Source of the DNA: Entamoeba invadens IP1
Lineage: Eukaryota > Evosea > Mastigamoebida > Endamoebidae
Reading direction: 5' to 3'
DNA length: 64,000 nucleotides
Assembly (NCBI RefSeq): GCF_000330505.1
Contig: NW_004191777.1
Location: 820,822-884,821 of the forward strand
Part shown: one piece after another, positions 22,698 through 33,245 of the stretch
Numbering within the stretch: position 1 is the stretch's first letter
Layout: the number at the start of each line of letters is the position of its first letter
Translations under genes and position numbers: made by a program
The notes under the pieces: generated by a model
The model's database searches: none
The model's input: the letters and a program-made list of their open reading frames with translations, nothing else
What the model was told of the DNA's origin: nothing

Positions 22698-23368
22698 ATG
22701 TTCTTTGTTCTTTTGTTTATTTCAGCTGCTTTAGCAGGAAAGGGTATTGATATGAGTACTGCCTTCCCAACATCAACATTCAGTTGCTTTGTATCCAACG
22801 GCTATACCCATGCCATTCCAAGGTGTTGGCGAAGTTCTGGCTCATGGGATCCAAACTGTGCGTCCAACTGCAAGAACGCTCATTCTGCTGGAATGTCACA
22901 AGTCGATGTCTACTTCTTCCCGTGTTACTCGTGTGGCAATGTAGCTGGTCAGGTTTCTTCTTTTTGGAATCAAATTATTTCGAACAAAGTCGATTGCAAG
23001 AGAGTTTGGTTTGACATTGAAGGGACTTGGAGTTCTTCTGCCTCAAGTTTGTTATACCTTTCACGTGATAAATACAGTAAAATTGATAAATAGCCAATCA
23101 GAACTTCTTCATGGAAATGATGAACGAAGCAAGAGCAATTGGTATGGTTCATGGTGTTTATGTTTCAAAGTATTATTGGGGTCAGTTCTTTGGTTCTTCA
23201 TACACCTATAAATATGCTAGTTCAACTCCTTTGTGGTATCCACATTATGACTCGAACCCAAGCTTCTCAGATTTTGCTGCGTTTGGTGGATGGTCTAGCC
23301 CATTGATGAAACAATACCAAGGCACTACTTCTATGTGTTCTGGATCGGTCGATTTCAATTACTTCTAA
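22698..23368 (+). CDS. Secreted GH25 lysozyme
   Basis: Exons 22698-23046 and 23094-23368 (207 aa) with a 47-base GTTTGT...TAG intron, phase 1. A signal peptide of about 14 residues ([14 protein letters not shown]) precedes the mature start. D18 in GIDMST and D106-I-E108 in VWFDIEG match the GH25 catalytic strands, and C-terminal blocks [16 protein letters not shown] and LWYPHYD fit the amoebic lysozyme family. Several Cys pairs suggest disulfides. Expected role: cleavage of bacterial peptidoglycan in phagosomes or outside the cell. The ATG at 22698 is chosen over an in-frame TTG at 22689. The unspliced frame stops at once inside the intron. Confidence 0.93.
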
Positions 23369-23491
23369 ACGACTCTTCTGTGTTCTTTTATACTATACTT
23401 TATACTATAAATACTATAAATTTATACTATACGAACTTATTTATTTTAATCAACTCAATAAAACCACTTTAACTTGTGTTTAATTGGATAG

Positions 23492-24652
23492 ATGAAGAAA
23501 TTGGACGGGTATTCAATTATGATCGTCGGGAAGTACTTTGAGACTCAAGACGATTTTATTAATGTCATGGCTGTCTCGAAAAAGTTCAGGGAATTGTGTG
23601 ACAGATATCACTTCAATCCAATTTCACTCACACAAAAGACTCTCCATTTGTTCGTGCGACTCCAGACCCTTTACTTGTATACGAAACTCGACGATTTTCT
23701 ACAAGGAGTTAATAACTATGTAATATGCTACAGAGTCGACTATAAAGAATATCTTGATATTAAAGGAAAGCACTTACACAAGAATTTGAAATTTCTTCAT
23801 ATCGAATTTTCTATGTACGACGATCAACTCCCATTTGACAGTTCGAATGAAGTGAACCAAGTGGGGTATTACGCATTTTCGTGGTGTGTAGACAACAGAG
23901 TTGAGTTGAAGAAGAACATCAAAATGTTATCTCCGCGATCTTTTAGCGACTCGGGAATCAAAGAATTACTGATCCACTCAAACATCAATTTCCTCCCTGT
24001 TTCGTGTTTTAAGAATTGTTGCCTTTTATCAAAAATTGAGTTGCCAAATACAATTGGAGAGATCAAATCATTTTGTTTCTCGAATTGTGTTGCGTTGAGA
24101 ACCATTGATATTCCAGAAGGCGTTTCTTCTATTGGGATGTGTGCGTTTAAAGAGTGTATTAGTCTCTCCCAAATTCAGATCCCAAAGACTCTCAATACAC
24201 TCAACGAAAGAGTTTTGTTCCACTGCGCGTCGTTGACGTGTGTCACACTACCATCTGCACTCACTCGGATCAAAACGGGGTGTTTCTCTGGGTGTAGTAA
24301 CTTGAGAAAAATAGTGTTTAACCACAACAATAAAATAGAATTTGCTGTACCGTTGTGGATGAAAGAAGTGTTCGAAGGAAACGGATTTGTTGTTCAAAAT
24401 GTGAAATACACTAAAGATGATAGAATTTTGAATGGTAACTTAGTCCCATTAGGAGTAACTGCGGTGGAAAAATATTGCTTCGCTGGAATGCCAAGCTTAA
24501 CTAAAGTCGTCTTCCCAGAGACTGTCACAAAGATTGGCAAAGGGTGTTTCGCTTATACAGACTACTTACAAAGTGTTGTCTTCCCGTCATCACTCGTCAT
24601 CCTTGGTAAAAACTGTTTTACAGAAAAGGTAAGAAGTCTCTGGTATTGGTGA
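23492..24652 (+). CDS. BspA-like leucine-rich repeat protein A
   Basis: 386 aa, ATG at 23492. The N-terminal 100 residues (LDGYSIMIVGKYFETQDDFINVM, VSKKFREL) form the F-box-like head common to Entamoeba BspA-like proteins. Then come LRR_5-type repeats of about 23 residues with the pattern I.IP..V..IG..CF..C..L. There is no signal peptide, although relatives have been reported at the surface. It lies 250 bases upstream of a paralogue on the same strand. The end is odd: after NCFTEK the frame closes with VRSLWYW. Reading one base back at the preceding AAAA run would add about 17 residues (GKKSLVLV...), so the C-terminus may be misread. Confidence 0.85.
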   Translation: MKKLDGYSIMIVGKYFETQDDFINVMAVSKKFRELCDRYHFNPISLTQKTLHLFVRLQTLYLYTKLDDFLQGVNNYVICYRVDYKEYLDIKGKHLHKNLKFLHIEFSMYDDQLPFDSSNEVNQVGYYAFSWCVDNRVELKKNIKMLSPRSFSDSGIKELLIHSNINFLPVSCFKNCCLLSKIELPNTIGEIKSFCFSNCVALRTIDIPEGVSSIGMCAFKECISLSQIQIPKTLNTLNERVLFHCASLTCVTLPSALTRIKTGCFSGCSNLRKIVFNHNNKIEFAVPLWMKEVFEGNGFVVQNVKYTKDDRILNGNLVPLGVTAVEKYCFAGMPSLTKVVFPETVTKIGKGCFAYTDYLQSVVFPSSLVILGKNCFTEKVRSLWYW

Positions 24653-24831
24653 GTGAAAGCACTCTCTTTGAATTTCAATGTTAAAGAATCAACAAATTCT
24701 GAATTTCACTATAACTTGTTTAATTATAATTTATTTTAGTTAAATGTACCATAACTTATAGTTTTTTATTCAAATAAAAAAATGAAAACCATGTATAATA
24801 AAAATATTATAATAAAACTATACACTCAATA

Positions 24832-24876
24832 AAGTCAAGCTTCAAAATTACTTTGAGGCTTGACTTGGTATAAAAA
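24832..24876 (+). promoter_or_regulatory. Dyad abutting a TATA box upstream of BspA-like gene B
   Basis: A 15-base inverted repeat (24832-24846 against 24852-24866, 14 of 15 paired, five-base spacer; arm aagtcaagcttcaaa) ends two bases before tataaaaa at 24869-24876. The ATG follows at 24903. The position fits a core promoter with an operator-like site, or a foldback. Confidence 0.55.
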
Positions 24877-24902
24877 CCCTGGTTCTATTCTTTTGCTAGT
24901 CC

Positions 24903-26519
24903 ATGGTACAGTTTGACGAATATGAACTTCTGATCATTACTGGATATCTGAAAAGCGCGAGCGATTTCATCACTTTTATGCAAGTGAACTTTAAAGCGCA
25001 GAGCGTGTTAAAGATGTTCCGAACGAACCCGATTGCAGTGAAGTCGAAAACACTATTTCCTTTAATTAGAATCCAAAACTTATTTTCGAATGATGATATT
25101 CGAATTGACGGTTTGAAGTACAAAATATGTTTTAAGATGTCGTACGACCAATTCACACGATTGGAAGGGAAATACGACTACCAGACGAATGCAATAGATT
25201 TACCACAAAACATTACTCTCAATGAAATACCCGACTGCATTAACTCTATTGGTAAAGAGACCTTTTCACATACTTCATTTTTAACTTCTATTGTCATATC
25301 AACATCAGTGACTTCAATTGAGTCGTTTGCATTTACCGAGTGTCCAAAACTGTCATCTTTAATATTGCCAAATACACCAATTTTATTCATGAAAGATTGT
25401 TTCCACAATTTGGTGTCGTTGACATCTTGCTCATTTCCAGATAAAAGTTTCCAAATTCCATGTCGAATCTTTTCGAAAGAAAATAACTTGAGTGCTTTGA
25501 CTCTTCCAGCTACTCTTCGAGTTGCTCCTTCATTCTATGAACATTTGTCTCATTTGACTTCTCTTCGACTGAAAGGGAAGAGTCCAATTAATGCGATCAT
25601 CCCGTTCAGATTTGCAAATGAACTGGAGGCGCCTATCGAGAAGCAACAACTCATTTTGACCCGGGAAGACTTCTGCCAATGTTTTCAAAATGTTCAAGAA
25701 TTTTTGGTACCGGAACAAGTCGTCCATATCACACGAAACTGTTTTGAGGGATACACGACGATGACCGCAATAACATTTTCAAAGACTGTATCCTGTATTG
25801 GGAAGAAGGCGTTTGCGGGATGCGCGGGGTTGAAAGAACTCACATTCCCCGAGAGTGTTTCTCGGATCCACAAGTTTGCATTTGATAATTGTTTCCGACT
25901 GAGAAAATTGGTGTTTGAGGGCGAATTCCCACAAGCAAAGGCAAAGTGTTTTAGAGGATGTAAGTCGATCAAAGAAGTTGTTATACAAGGAAATCGATTT
26001 GTGAATAAAGTCCCGTTCTTCTTAGCTCGAAAAGTTGTGAAGAACCCTAAGATGCACTCGGTGTTTAGAAGAGACGACTTTAATCAAATATATAACAATA
26101 AGATGAAACGACTTGAAATTGTGTGCGATGGGATCTTGTCACTCGGAGAAGAAGCTTTGAAAGAGTGTAACTTGGAAGAAGTTGTGTTAGATGACACTAT
26201 CAAAGGGATCCCTTCAAGGTTCTTTAAAGATTCTAAAAGCTTGGTACACGTCACTTTACCAACTTCATTGAAATGCATTGAAGCAGAGGCATTTGCCGGA
26301 TGCGAAAGTTTGGAAAGCATCAATATACCTATTTTAACAAGACAGTTCGGAAGAGCGTGTTTTGAAAATTGTAAAGCACTCGGGGAAATTCTTTATAAGG
26401 GAAAGCCAATGAAGGTGGACAAGAATTGGTTTAAAGGATGCGATTGTCTCACGAAAAACCAACTCATCAAGTTTAAATTCAAAACAAAACTTCAAGGAAA
26501 ACAATTCCACGAATTTTAA
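24903..26519 (+). CDS. BspA-like leucine-rich repeat protein B
   Basis: 538 aa, ATG at 24903. The N-terminus (FDEYELLIITGYLKSASDFITFMQV) parallels the neighbour's head domain. Repeats of the form SIGKETFSHTSFLTSIVI, CIGKKAFAGCAGLKELTFPESV and CIEAEAFAGCESLESINIP are LRR_5 repeats, about 14-16 of them in two blocks split by a divergent middle (about 190-260). No signal peptide or membrane anchor is visible. It is a tandem paralogue of the gene at 23492-24652, but the sequences differ widely outside the consensus, so the duplication is old. Function is unknown; adhesion or recognition is proposed for the family. Confidence 0.88.
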   Translation: MVQFDEYELLIITGYLKSASDFITFMQVNFKAQSVLKMFRTNPIAVKSKTLFPLIRIQNLFSNDDIRIDGLKYKICFKMSYDQFTRLEGKYDYQTNAIDLPQNITLNEIPDCINSIGKETFSHTSFLTSIVISTSVTSIESFAFTECPKLSSLILPNTPILFMKDCFHNLVSLTSCSFPDKSFQIPCRIFSKENNLSALTLPATLRVAPSFYEHLSHLTSLRLKGKSPINAIIPFRFANELEAPIEKQQLILTREDFCQCFQNVQEFLVPEQVVHITRNCFEGYTTMTAITFSKTVSCIGKKAFAGCAGLKELTFPESVSRIHKFAFDNCFRLRKLVFEGEFPQAKAKCFRGCKSIKEVVIQGNRFVNKVPFFLARKVVKNPKMHSVFRRDDFNQIYNNKMKRLEIVCDGILSLGEEALKECNLEEVVLDDTIKGIPSRFFKDSKSLVHVTLPTSLKCIEAEAFAGCESLESINIPILTRQFGRACFENCKALGEILYKGKPMKVDKNWFKGCDCLTKNQLIKFKFKTKLQGKQFHEF

Positions 26520-26603
26520 TAATTGAAGTGTAGATTTTTGAATTGAGTGTTTCCAAATAATTATTCTTTTTTTCAAGTAGAACAAACTCAATTAATTTAC
26601 AGA

Positions 26604-26833
26604 TAGAGTCAGTCCGTAAACGTTGTACACCAACAACGTTGTACACCCGACTTTTCCATATTTTTTTATCCTATTTTTCGGGATTTTATTTTGATTTTTC
26701 CCAAAAGTGCATTTTTATTTTTTGCTGCTATTTTTGTTTTTATCCTAATACCCAAAAAAATTTGGAAAACAAGTCTAATATTCGTAAAGTGTACAACGTT
26801 TGAGTAGTGTACAACGTTGTAGCAAGTACTCTA
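26604..26833. mobile_element. MITE-like inverted repeat with doubled ACGTTGTACAC motif
   Basis: The left arm has aacgttgtacaccaacaacg followed by ttgtacac (26619-26646). The right arm carries the reverse complement, gtgtacaacgtttgagtagt then gtacaacgttgta (26790-26820). Each arm has the 12-mer aacgttgtacac twice. Outer bases tagagt (left) and actcta (right) also pair. No ORF lies inside. Confidence 0.55.
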
Positions 26834-26991
26834 GTAGAAAATTTGGGTGTCAAGAATAAATTGGGTGTCAGATTGATTTTGAGTTATTTAGTGATTTTTC
26901 ATATTTTTTTGGGGGGAAAAATAAAAAAAATACGAAACCCATTTTTTTACATTAACTAATCCCTAATTTATTTGACACCCAATTTTTCTAC
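26834..26991. mobile_element. 158-bp MITE flanked by TA
   Basis: The left end gtagaaaatttgggtgtcaa and the reverse-complemented right end gtagaaaaattgggtgtcaa match at nearly every position over about 27 bases. TA lies just outside each end (26832-26833 and 26992-26993). The motif ttgggtgtca is repeated inside the left arm. Non-coding, Tc1/mariner-like target. Confidence 0.7.
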
Positions 26992-27924
26992 TATCTGTAA
27001 TCCCTTTTTTTTATAAACAAAATTTCACATTGATTGTTATTTTGAATTTTTTGTCTTGAAAAACTATGATCAAAAAGTATCTTTTAAATATGAATAAAAA
27101 CACTAAGTTAGTTTAACAACGGTATCTGTTCTGAAAAGTTATCTGATTGAAATGAAATGACTGTATTTTTGTTTAAATGGAAATTAAGTAAAAACTCAAA
27201 AATGTGAAAAAAATGAATTAATGGGATAGGTTTTTAAAATAAGTTCTCGAATTATTTCAATTGGTTTGGTAAAAAAGTACCAGATAACGTTTTTAGCAGA
27301 TAACATTGTTGGACTGTTTCCATGTTTTTAACTGTTTGATAATAATTTACAATTTGATAAAATGAAAGACTGTGAATATCATATTGTTCTATATTTGATA
27401 AATAACATATTGAACAAAAATTGTTAACTTGTAAAAGTAAAAATATGTTTTTTTAATTAATTTAATTATATCCAAATTTGTGAATAAAAAACAATAAATT
27501 ATACACAACAACATTATTTTTATACTCTTTTTAATCGATTATTAACAAACATTAATTTTATTTGATATACAGAGATTTCTCAAATCACAATCCTAATTAC
27601 CCACGTCGCCATTTCATAACCAAAATGTTCCTTTTCATTTATTAATTAGTGCTTTAATACCACATTTTCGGCAATAATCAAATTGGAAAACACTGCTGAT
27701 ATATTCTTTGTATTATGTGTGATATTATTTATAATTATTATATACATGATAATTAATGGTAAAAAAAGAAAATCTTTAAATTTTTTAATCAAAATAAAAA
27801 AACGAGAAAAATATTAAAATGTCAAGACTCAAAAGAATGAATTTTGACTTTTCGCTTTTAATAAGACAAGATTCAAACTTATTCTATAAAAGATTTTTTT
27901 GAACTTGGTTCATCAACTCATACA

Positions 27925-28140
27925 ATGTCAATTGCAAAGCCACAAATTCGAAGCGTTAGAAATATTAAAGTGGAGTCTGTGTTTCGACCAGCTCCAAAAA
28001 AGGCAGTCAAGATCATTACTTATGCAGAAGAAGAAAAAACAAGTAAACAAGAAATGAGGAAGTATTACAAAGAATTGAAGAACAAGAAGGTCAGAGGAAA
28101 GTTACCTGTTGAGAATGAAAAAAGAATATGTTACGAATGA
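27925..28140 (+). CDS. Small basic hypothetical protein
   Basis: 71 aa, ATG at 27925, stop at 28138. Highly charged (FRPAPKKAVKIITYAEEEK, YYKELKNKKVRGKLP). TATA-like tataaaag lies about 40 bases upstream and coding composition is above the spacer background, which is why I keep it. No family recognised. Confidence 0.5.
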   Translation: MSIAKPQIRSVRNIKVESVFRPAPKKAVKIITYAEEEKTSKQEMRKYYKELKNKKVRGKLPVENEKRICYE

Positions 28141-28472
28141 ACTTATTGACTGTTCTTATTAATTGTTACTAATATGATTATAGTACATTATAATACAAAA
28201 TATAAAATAATTTTTATTATTATGTATTTATTGTAAATAACTGTATTAAATTAATTAACAAAAAAATAATAGTTTTTAGTACAAATTATATGAAATTGTC
28301 AAAAAATTGGGTATAATAATATATGGTTAATTGAATAATAATCAAACTATATTTTGAAAATACGACAAAGACCATCGAGTAACAAAACAATTTATGCACT
28401 GTTTTTGTTGAAAAGATGTCCACTCGAAAATCAAAACACAACAAGAAAGAAGGAAAGAATCAAACAAATATA
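28141..28472. other. Convergent intergenic spacer
   Basis: A/T-rich 3' flanks of two converging genes. No feature seen. Confidence 0.6.
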
Positions 28473-28904
28473 TTATTTCTGTGTGATGTATTTAAGCTCC
28501 TCGTGCAAATTATCGTTTTCCTTTAAAGGTGGAATGAAATTGATATCTGCTCTGTGAATGAAAGAATCTTCTGATTTTTCGAAGTCGTCGACTTTAGGAA
28601 TAATAGAAATACTTTCTCTTGTGAGTGGATTAATAGAAGTTCCTATGCTTGGTCTATCAAACATAAGGGAAGTGTCCTCTGTCGTTGAAGTCACTGTAGA
28701 CTTTTTGTCTTCCTCTGTGACCGTCAGTCGAAAGTTGTCAACGTCGTCAAAATATTGCTTTTGCTTTGTTAAGTACTCCTTCATTGCAATTTCCTCATCT
28801 TTTGTCATTTTTTCTTCTTTATGAAGTTTGTGAGGTCCTTTTTCTTTACAAACCAACTTTATCGTCTTTTTACTCTTCTCGGTACTCCTCCTCCTCTTTG
28901 GCAT
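28473..28904 (-). CDS. Basic nuclear-type protein with a sororin-like motif
   Basis: 143 aa, ATG at 28904. The N-terminus is very basic (MPKRRRSTEKSKKTIK), like a nuclear signal. The middle reads YLTKQKQYFDDVDNFRLTVTEED, which resembles the C-terminal sororin motif of plant and animal cohesion protectors (YF..VD.F.L..E). In those proteins the motif is usually at the very C-terminus, whereas here about 75 residues follow (Ser/Thr-rich, then NPLTRESISIIPKVDDF). The match is short and by eye. The ORF itself is solid. Confidence 0.65.
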   Translation of the reverse strand: MPKRRRSTEKSKKTIKLVCKEKGPHKLHKEEKMTKDEEIAMKEYLTKQKQYFDDVDNFRLTVTEEDKKSTVTSTTEDTSLMFDRPSIGTSINPLTRESISIIPKVDDFEKSEDSFIHRADINFIPPLKENDNLHEELKYITQK

Positions 28905-29182
28905 GATTTTTGACTTTTTAGTTTTTCGACAAAGTTTGGATGGGACAAAAACTCAACTTTTGATAACATTTTTGTGTTTTTTTGTGTTTTTGATGGTTCG
29001 AATTGTTGGTGATGGTGATGAAATAATCTTAGGCACTTATATTATAATATTACATATAAATTGTGTAAAATCTTAATCAATTTGCAAAGAACTATACTTT
29101 AGTGGGAAATAATAATAAAAAAAGAGACCAAACTCCCCATAAAAAGAACAATATAACAACCCTAAAACTGCTTTGAAAATTA

Positions 29183-31132
29183 ATGGACTCGCGTCACGAC
29201 AAGGACACTCTGGACCGTATTGCAGTCATCAACGACAAGTGTAGACCAAGCCGATGCCGTCTTGAGTGCAAGAAGACATGCCCGATCAACAGAGGTGGTG
29301 CCTTATGTATTGAGGTCAATCCCAAAGACAAGCGTTGTGTGATCTCCGAGGCGTTATGCATTGGTTGTGGGTTGTGTGTGAAAAAGTGCCCATTTGAGGC
29401 AATCAAGATCATTAACTTGCCAAAAAATCTTGAGACGTGTACAACACATCGATATGGACCAAACTCCTTCAAGCTCCACAGACTTCCAATGCCACGACCG
29501 GGTCAAATCTTAGGTATTGTAGGTACAAATGGTATTGGGAAGTCCACCGCCATGCAAATTTTGGCTGCCGCTATTAAACCCAATTTGGGAGACTTCAAGA
29601 ACCCACCAGACTGGCAAGACATCATCAAATATTACAGAGGAAGTGACTTGCAGAATTACTTCAAAAAGCTGTTGGACACCAAGTTCAAAGCGGAAGTCAA
29701 GATTCAATATGTCGACTCGTTAAGAAAAACGGTCAACACTATTAAGACAGTTGGGGAGATCTTAAAGCTCCTCGACGAGAGAAACGCGTTTGACCAAGTC
29801 GTCGAGATATTGGACATGAAGAGAATCTTGAATAAGAGAGTCCAAGTGCTTTCTGGTGGTGAGTTGCAGATGTTTGCTATAGCGTCTGTTGCTGTCAAAA
29901 ACGCCACTATTTACATGTTCGATGAACCCACGTCGTACCTCGACGTCAACCAAAGATTGAAAGCTGCGCAGTTGATTCGATCGTTGGTCACCACTGATAA
30001 CTACGTGTTAGTCATTGAACACGATTTGGCCATTTTGGATTACATGTCCGACTTTGTATGTATGTTATATGGTAACCCGGGTGCGTATGGTGTCGTCACG
30101 TTGCCATTTTCGGTGAGAGAAGGGATTAACGTGTTTTTGGACGGGTTTATTCCAACGGAGAACTTGCGATTTAGAGAGGAAGCGTTGAAGTTTGCGATAG
30201 GAGATTCTACGCACGACGTCAGTGATGCGGTTGCCCTTGATGAGACCAAAGACGAAGACAAAGAGAAGATTGAGGAACTCCGCCAGAAGAAGAAAGAGCA
30301 GAAAGTTGTTGAGAAAGCGGAAGCTGAGAAAGAGCGAGCGCAAAAGAAGAAGGGAGGATTTTCGAAGTACAAGTATCCTTCTATGACAAAGACATTTGAT
30401 CAGTTTAAGTTGACTGTGAAAGCCGGCAATTTTGATACTTCTGAAGTTGTAGTGTTGTTGGGACAGAATGGAACAGGGAAGACCACATTCATTCGAATGT
30501 TAGCTGGACAGACACAACCTGACGATGAATCGATTGAAATGCCTAAGATGAACATCTCATATAAGCCACAAACTATTCAACCGAAGTTTGAAGGAACCGT
30601 CCAAGAACTTTTGGAGAGTAAAATTAGCGCGATGTTTGTCCACCCACAATTTAACACCGACGTCATTAAACCTCTCAATATTCAACCACTCTTGACTCAT
30701 AAGGTCAAAACACTGTCAGGAGGTGAGGCGCAACGCGTTGCGTTGATCTTGTGTTTGGGTAAACCAGCAGACGTCTACCTCATCGATGAGCCTTCAGCAT
30801 ATTTGGATTCGGAACAAAGAATCGTCGCCGCTAAAGTCATTAAGAGATTCATATTACACACAAAGAGAACCGCTTTCATCGTAGAACACGATTTCATTAT
30901 GGCAACTTACTTGGCAGATAAAGTCATTGTATACGACGGCGAACCCGCTCACTGCTGCACAGCTAACCCACCAGTCGGAATGGTCGAGGGTATGAATACA
31001 TTCTTGAAACAACTCAACATCACATTCAGAAGAGACCCGGATAACTACAGACCAAGAATTAATAAGCTCAACTCACAGAAGGACCAGGAACAAAAGAAAG
31101 AAGGAAACTACTTCTATACGGAACTCGACTAA
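29183..31132 (+). CDS. ABCE1: ABCE1/RLI1 ribosome recycling ATPase
   Basis: 649 aa. The N-terminal Fe-S domain carries two four-Cys clusters ([15 protein letters not shown] and [12 protein letters not shown]). NBD1 has Walker [10 protein letters not shown] near 114 and signature LSGGE at 223. NBD2 has Walker [10 protein letters not shown] near 427 and a second LSGGE. The end, [17 protein letters not shown], is almost invariant in the family. It splits post-termination ribosomes in the cytosol. It is about 50 residues longer than usual, mainly because of a Lys/Glu insertion in the linker between the NBDs (about 350-390). No introns. GC content is among the highest in the window, consistent with high expression. 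Confidence 0.98.
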   Translation: MDSRHDKDTLDRIAVINDKCRPSRCRLECKKTCPINRGGALCIEVNPKDKRCVISEALCIGCGLCVKKCPFEAIKIINLPKNLETCTTHRYGPNSFKLHRLPMPRPGQILGIVGTNGIGKSTAMQILAAAIKPNLGDFKNPPDWQDIIKYYRGSDLQNYFKKLLDTKFKAEVKIQYVDSLRKTVNTIKTVGEILKLLDERNAFDQVVEILDMKRILNKRVQVLSGGELQMFAIASVAVKNATIYMFDEPTSYLDVNQRLKAAQLIRSLVTTDNYVLVIEHDLAILDYMSDFVCMLYGNPGAYGVVTLPFSVREGINVFLDGFIPTENLRFREEALKFAIGDSTHDVSDAVALDETKDEDKEKIEELRQKKKEQKVVEKAEAEKERAQKKKGGFSKYKYPSMTKTFDQFKLTVKAGNFDTSEVVVLLGQNGTGKTTFIRMLAGQTQPDDESIEMPKMNISYKPQTIQPKFEGTVQELLESKISAMFVHPQFNTDVIKPLNIQPLLTHKVKTLSGGEAQRVALILCLGKPADVYLIDEPSAYLDSEQRIVAAKVIKRFILHTKRTAFIVEHDFIMATYLADKVIVYDGEPAHCCTANPPVGMVEGMNTFLKQLNITFRRDPDNYRPRINKLNSQKDQEQKKEGNYFYTELD

Positions 31133-31493
31133 ATGCATCGTAATAAGTTTTTTTTCTATTTAAAAGAACTAAGGAATTATTGTTTAAATTATTCGATATG
31201 CTAGAATTTGAGATACTATATTTTATAGCTCTTTAACCATATTTTGAATATACTTATTGTATTATAATTATTTATAATTATTAGTATTAATTTTTCATGA
31301 TTTGGATATTGCAAAGAATGAAAAAATATGAAGTAAAATAAAAACATGGAAAACTATTAAAATTAGTAAAAGAAACAACAATTATTTTGAGTTTTAAGAG
31401 ATAATAAAGACAATAATAATAAACTAACAATGAAGTAAATTTGAATAGAATACATGAGATTGAAGAGGTGGAATGGTTAAATGGTTGAATGGT
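31133..31493. other. Convergent intergenic spacer
   Basis: A/T-rich 3' flanks of ABCE1 and the TLDc gene. No feature seen. Confidence 0.6.
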
Positions 31494-32006
31494 TCAAAAA
31501 AATTGTAAACAGAAGAGGTGTGAAATCGAAAACGTATCAGGCCACTCAGAACCGACAAAAAGTTTACTGTTGATGAGTGGGGAGTGTGCGTACCCATTCA
31601 CAAAAAGGGTTCTGACGAAACTTGATGGATTGTTTGATACCCAATACCCACTAAATACTCCAAGAACGTCTGTTGATTGGTCATCTCCATAGATGAATAA
31701 AGTCTTCTTCCAATCTGGGTTGAGTTTGAATAGCTTTGGTTTAGTATGCCAAGGGTTTCTTAGCGTAAAGAGAAAGTGACAGTCGTCGTCCTCGACCCAA
31801 GTCTCTTGTTGTAATGGGACCTTCGAGTGGAATGACCCGAACAAACTTCCAGACTCTGTCTCGACAAAAATCATGATGTTCGTCCGGCCTTTCACGTGGG
31901 CCCAAAACTCACGAGAAGAAAATTCATGCTCTTCGGTGTCGTATATAACAGAGTGTCTTGTCGCACCTAACCAACACTCCTGAATACCATCAATCAAGGT
32001 CCCCAT
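31494..32006 (-). CDS. TLDc-domain protein
   Basis: 170 aa from the ATG at 32006; the upstream in-frame TTG is ignored. The whole protein is one TLDc-like domain of the kind expanded in Entamoeba: ATRHSVIYDTEEHEFSSREFW, NIMIFVETESGSLFGSFHS, a strand CHFLFTLRNP, and LFIYGDDQSTDVLGVFSGYW. TLDc domains are linked to oxidative stress and V-ATPase regulation in animals; the role here is unknown. No signal or membrane segment. A short upstream exon cannot be excluded. Confidence 0.75.
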   Translation of the reverse strand: MGTLIDGIQECWLGATRHSVIYDTEEHEFSSREFWAHVKGRTNIMIFVETESGSLFGSFHSKVPLQQETWVEDDDCHFLFTLRNPWHTKPKLFKLNPDWKKTLFIYGDDQSTDVLGVFSGYWVSNNPSSFVRTLFVNGYAHSPLINSKLFVGSEWPDTFSISHLFCLQFF

Positions 32007-32320
32007 CAATATGTTCTTACAGTTTTGATAATTTTATTGTCTATAGGTTATACTGGAATCAAGCAGGAATTATTTTTTCTAATTATTTTACTATAAATAT
32101 ATGGTTTTATCGAATAGAGCAATTTTTACACTATCGCAGTGTTTTTGTATGTCTAAACGAATAGAATCAGCAAATTGAAATGAAGTTGTTGTGGATTGAA
32201 TAAGGAAATGATAATTACTTATTAATGTATTTAACTATATTAAGAATTATATATATGGTGTTACTCTGGAATTTGTTTTCTTTGTTAAAATGAAGTTTCA
32301 ACACAATTAAAAAACAACAA
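32007..32320. other. Intergenic spacer
   Basis: A/T-rich, contains the presumed promoter of the TLDc gene and the 3' end of the methyltransferase gene. No other feature seen. Confidence 0.5.
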
Positions 32321-32948
32321 TCAGAATTTGTACTTGTAGAAATCGGGAAATGGCGTGTGTTCGTGGACACCAAATTTTGTATTTTCTCCAAAAGGGAATA
32401 CCGCAGTGTATAGAGTTGTGTGGTGAAGTTTTTCTTCGAGAAGTGGGTAAAGCAAGTCGAGGACTTCTGGAAGTAGATAAAGAGAGACTACAGTGATCTT
32501 ATCCCAAGGAATTTCTTTGGTCGTAAAGAAGTCACCACACACTAAGTGAAGTGGCTTTTGACATTGGCTGCGCACTTTATTGGTTTCGGCGCGTTGAATG
32601 GCTTCCGGCTCTATATCAATACCATACCCTTCTTTACACTCACTTGCCAACAAACTTTGTATAAGTATGCGACCGTCTCCACATCCCATATCGAGAAGTA
32701 TGTCATCCTTGCTGAGCTACACTTGATTACGTATTATTAAAAAAATAGTTAATATATAATTTAAATTTATTATATTTATAGAAAATGTCATATTCACAAA
32801 CGTTCATAAAGTCGACAAATTGTACACAGACGTCGTGGGTAAGAGGAACAAACGGCGCCTTTTTGTCGTCAATGTTCTCAATGTCATTTTCGAAGTAAAA
32901 TGGCATCCATTGGCATTCATTTGGTACAAAAGAATCGACCCAATCCAT
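32321..32948 (-). CDS. Class I methyltransferase, FAM173-like
   Basis: Exons 32948-32802 and 32716-32321 (180 aa), an 85-base GTTTGT...TAG intron, phase 0. The splice rebuilds the SAM-binding motif: FVPLTHDVCVQFVDFM, then LSKDDILLDMGCGDGRILI, GYGIDIEPEAI, and LYLLPEVLDLL after strand 4. The layout 'V-P-T..., DxGxGDGR, D..., LYLLP' is that of the FAM173/ATPSCKMT-like protein methyltransferases. Substrate unknown. The first exon alone would look like an orphan ORF ending inside the intron. Confidence 0.8.
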
Positions 32949-33245
32949 ACCTTTCTAATGAATAACTGAGAGAATAACTACGAATTCAATTATTAGGGTT
33001 AATTGTGTACGAATTAAAGTATATTCAATACATCAAAAACTGTCATCTATATACTATTAAATATAAAATAGATACAATTTAATAGATATAATTTGTTAAT
33101 AGTATTGAATAAGAAATGTCTCTTCTGGTTGTTGTTTGGTTCACTTTTTTAGATTCTTGTTGGCAATTGTCGACTGGATAACAAAAAACTTCATTGAAAA
33201 GCGACAAAAATTCCTCAAAAAACAAAGAACTGTAAAGAAGAAGAA

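Larger units (their letters stand above)
26520..27924. other. AT-rich spacer carrying two MITE-like repeats
   Basis: No gene is supported. The left part (26598-26999) is built of two inverted-repeat units listed separately. The rest is A/T sequence without ORFs. Confidence 0.7.
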
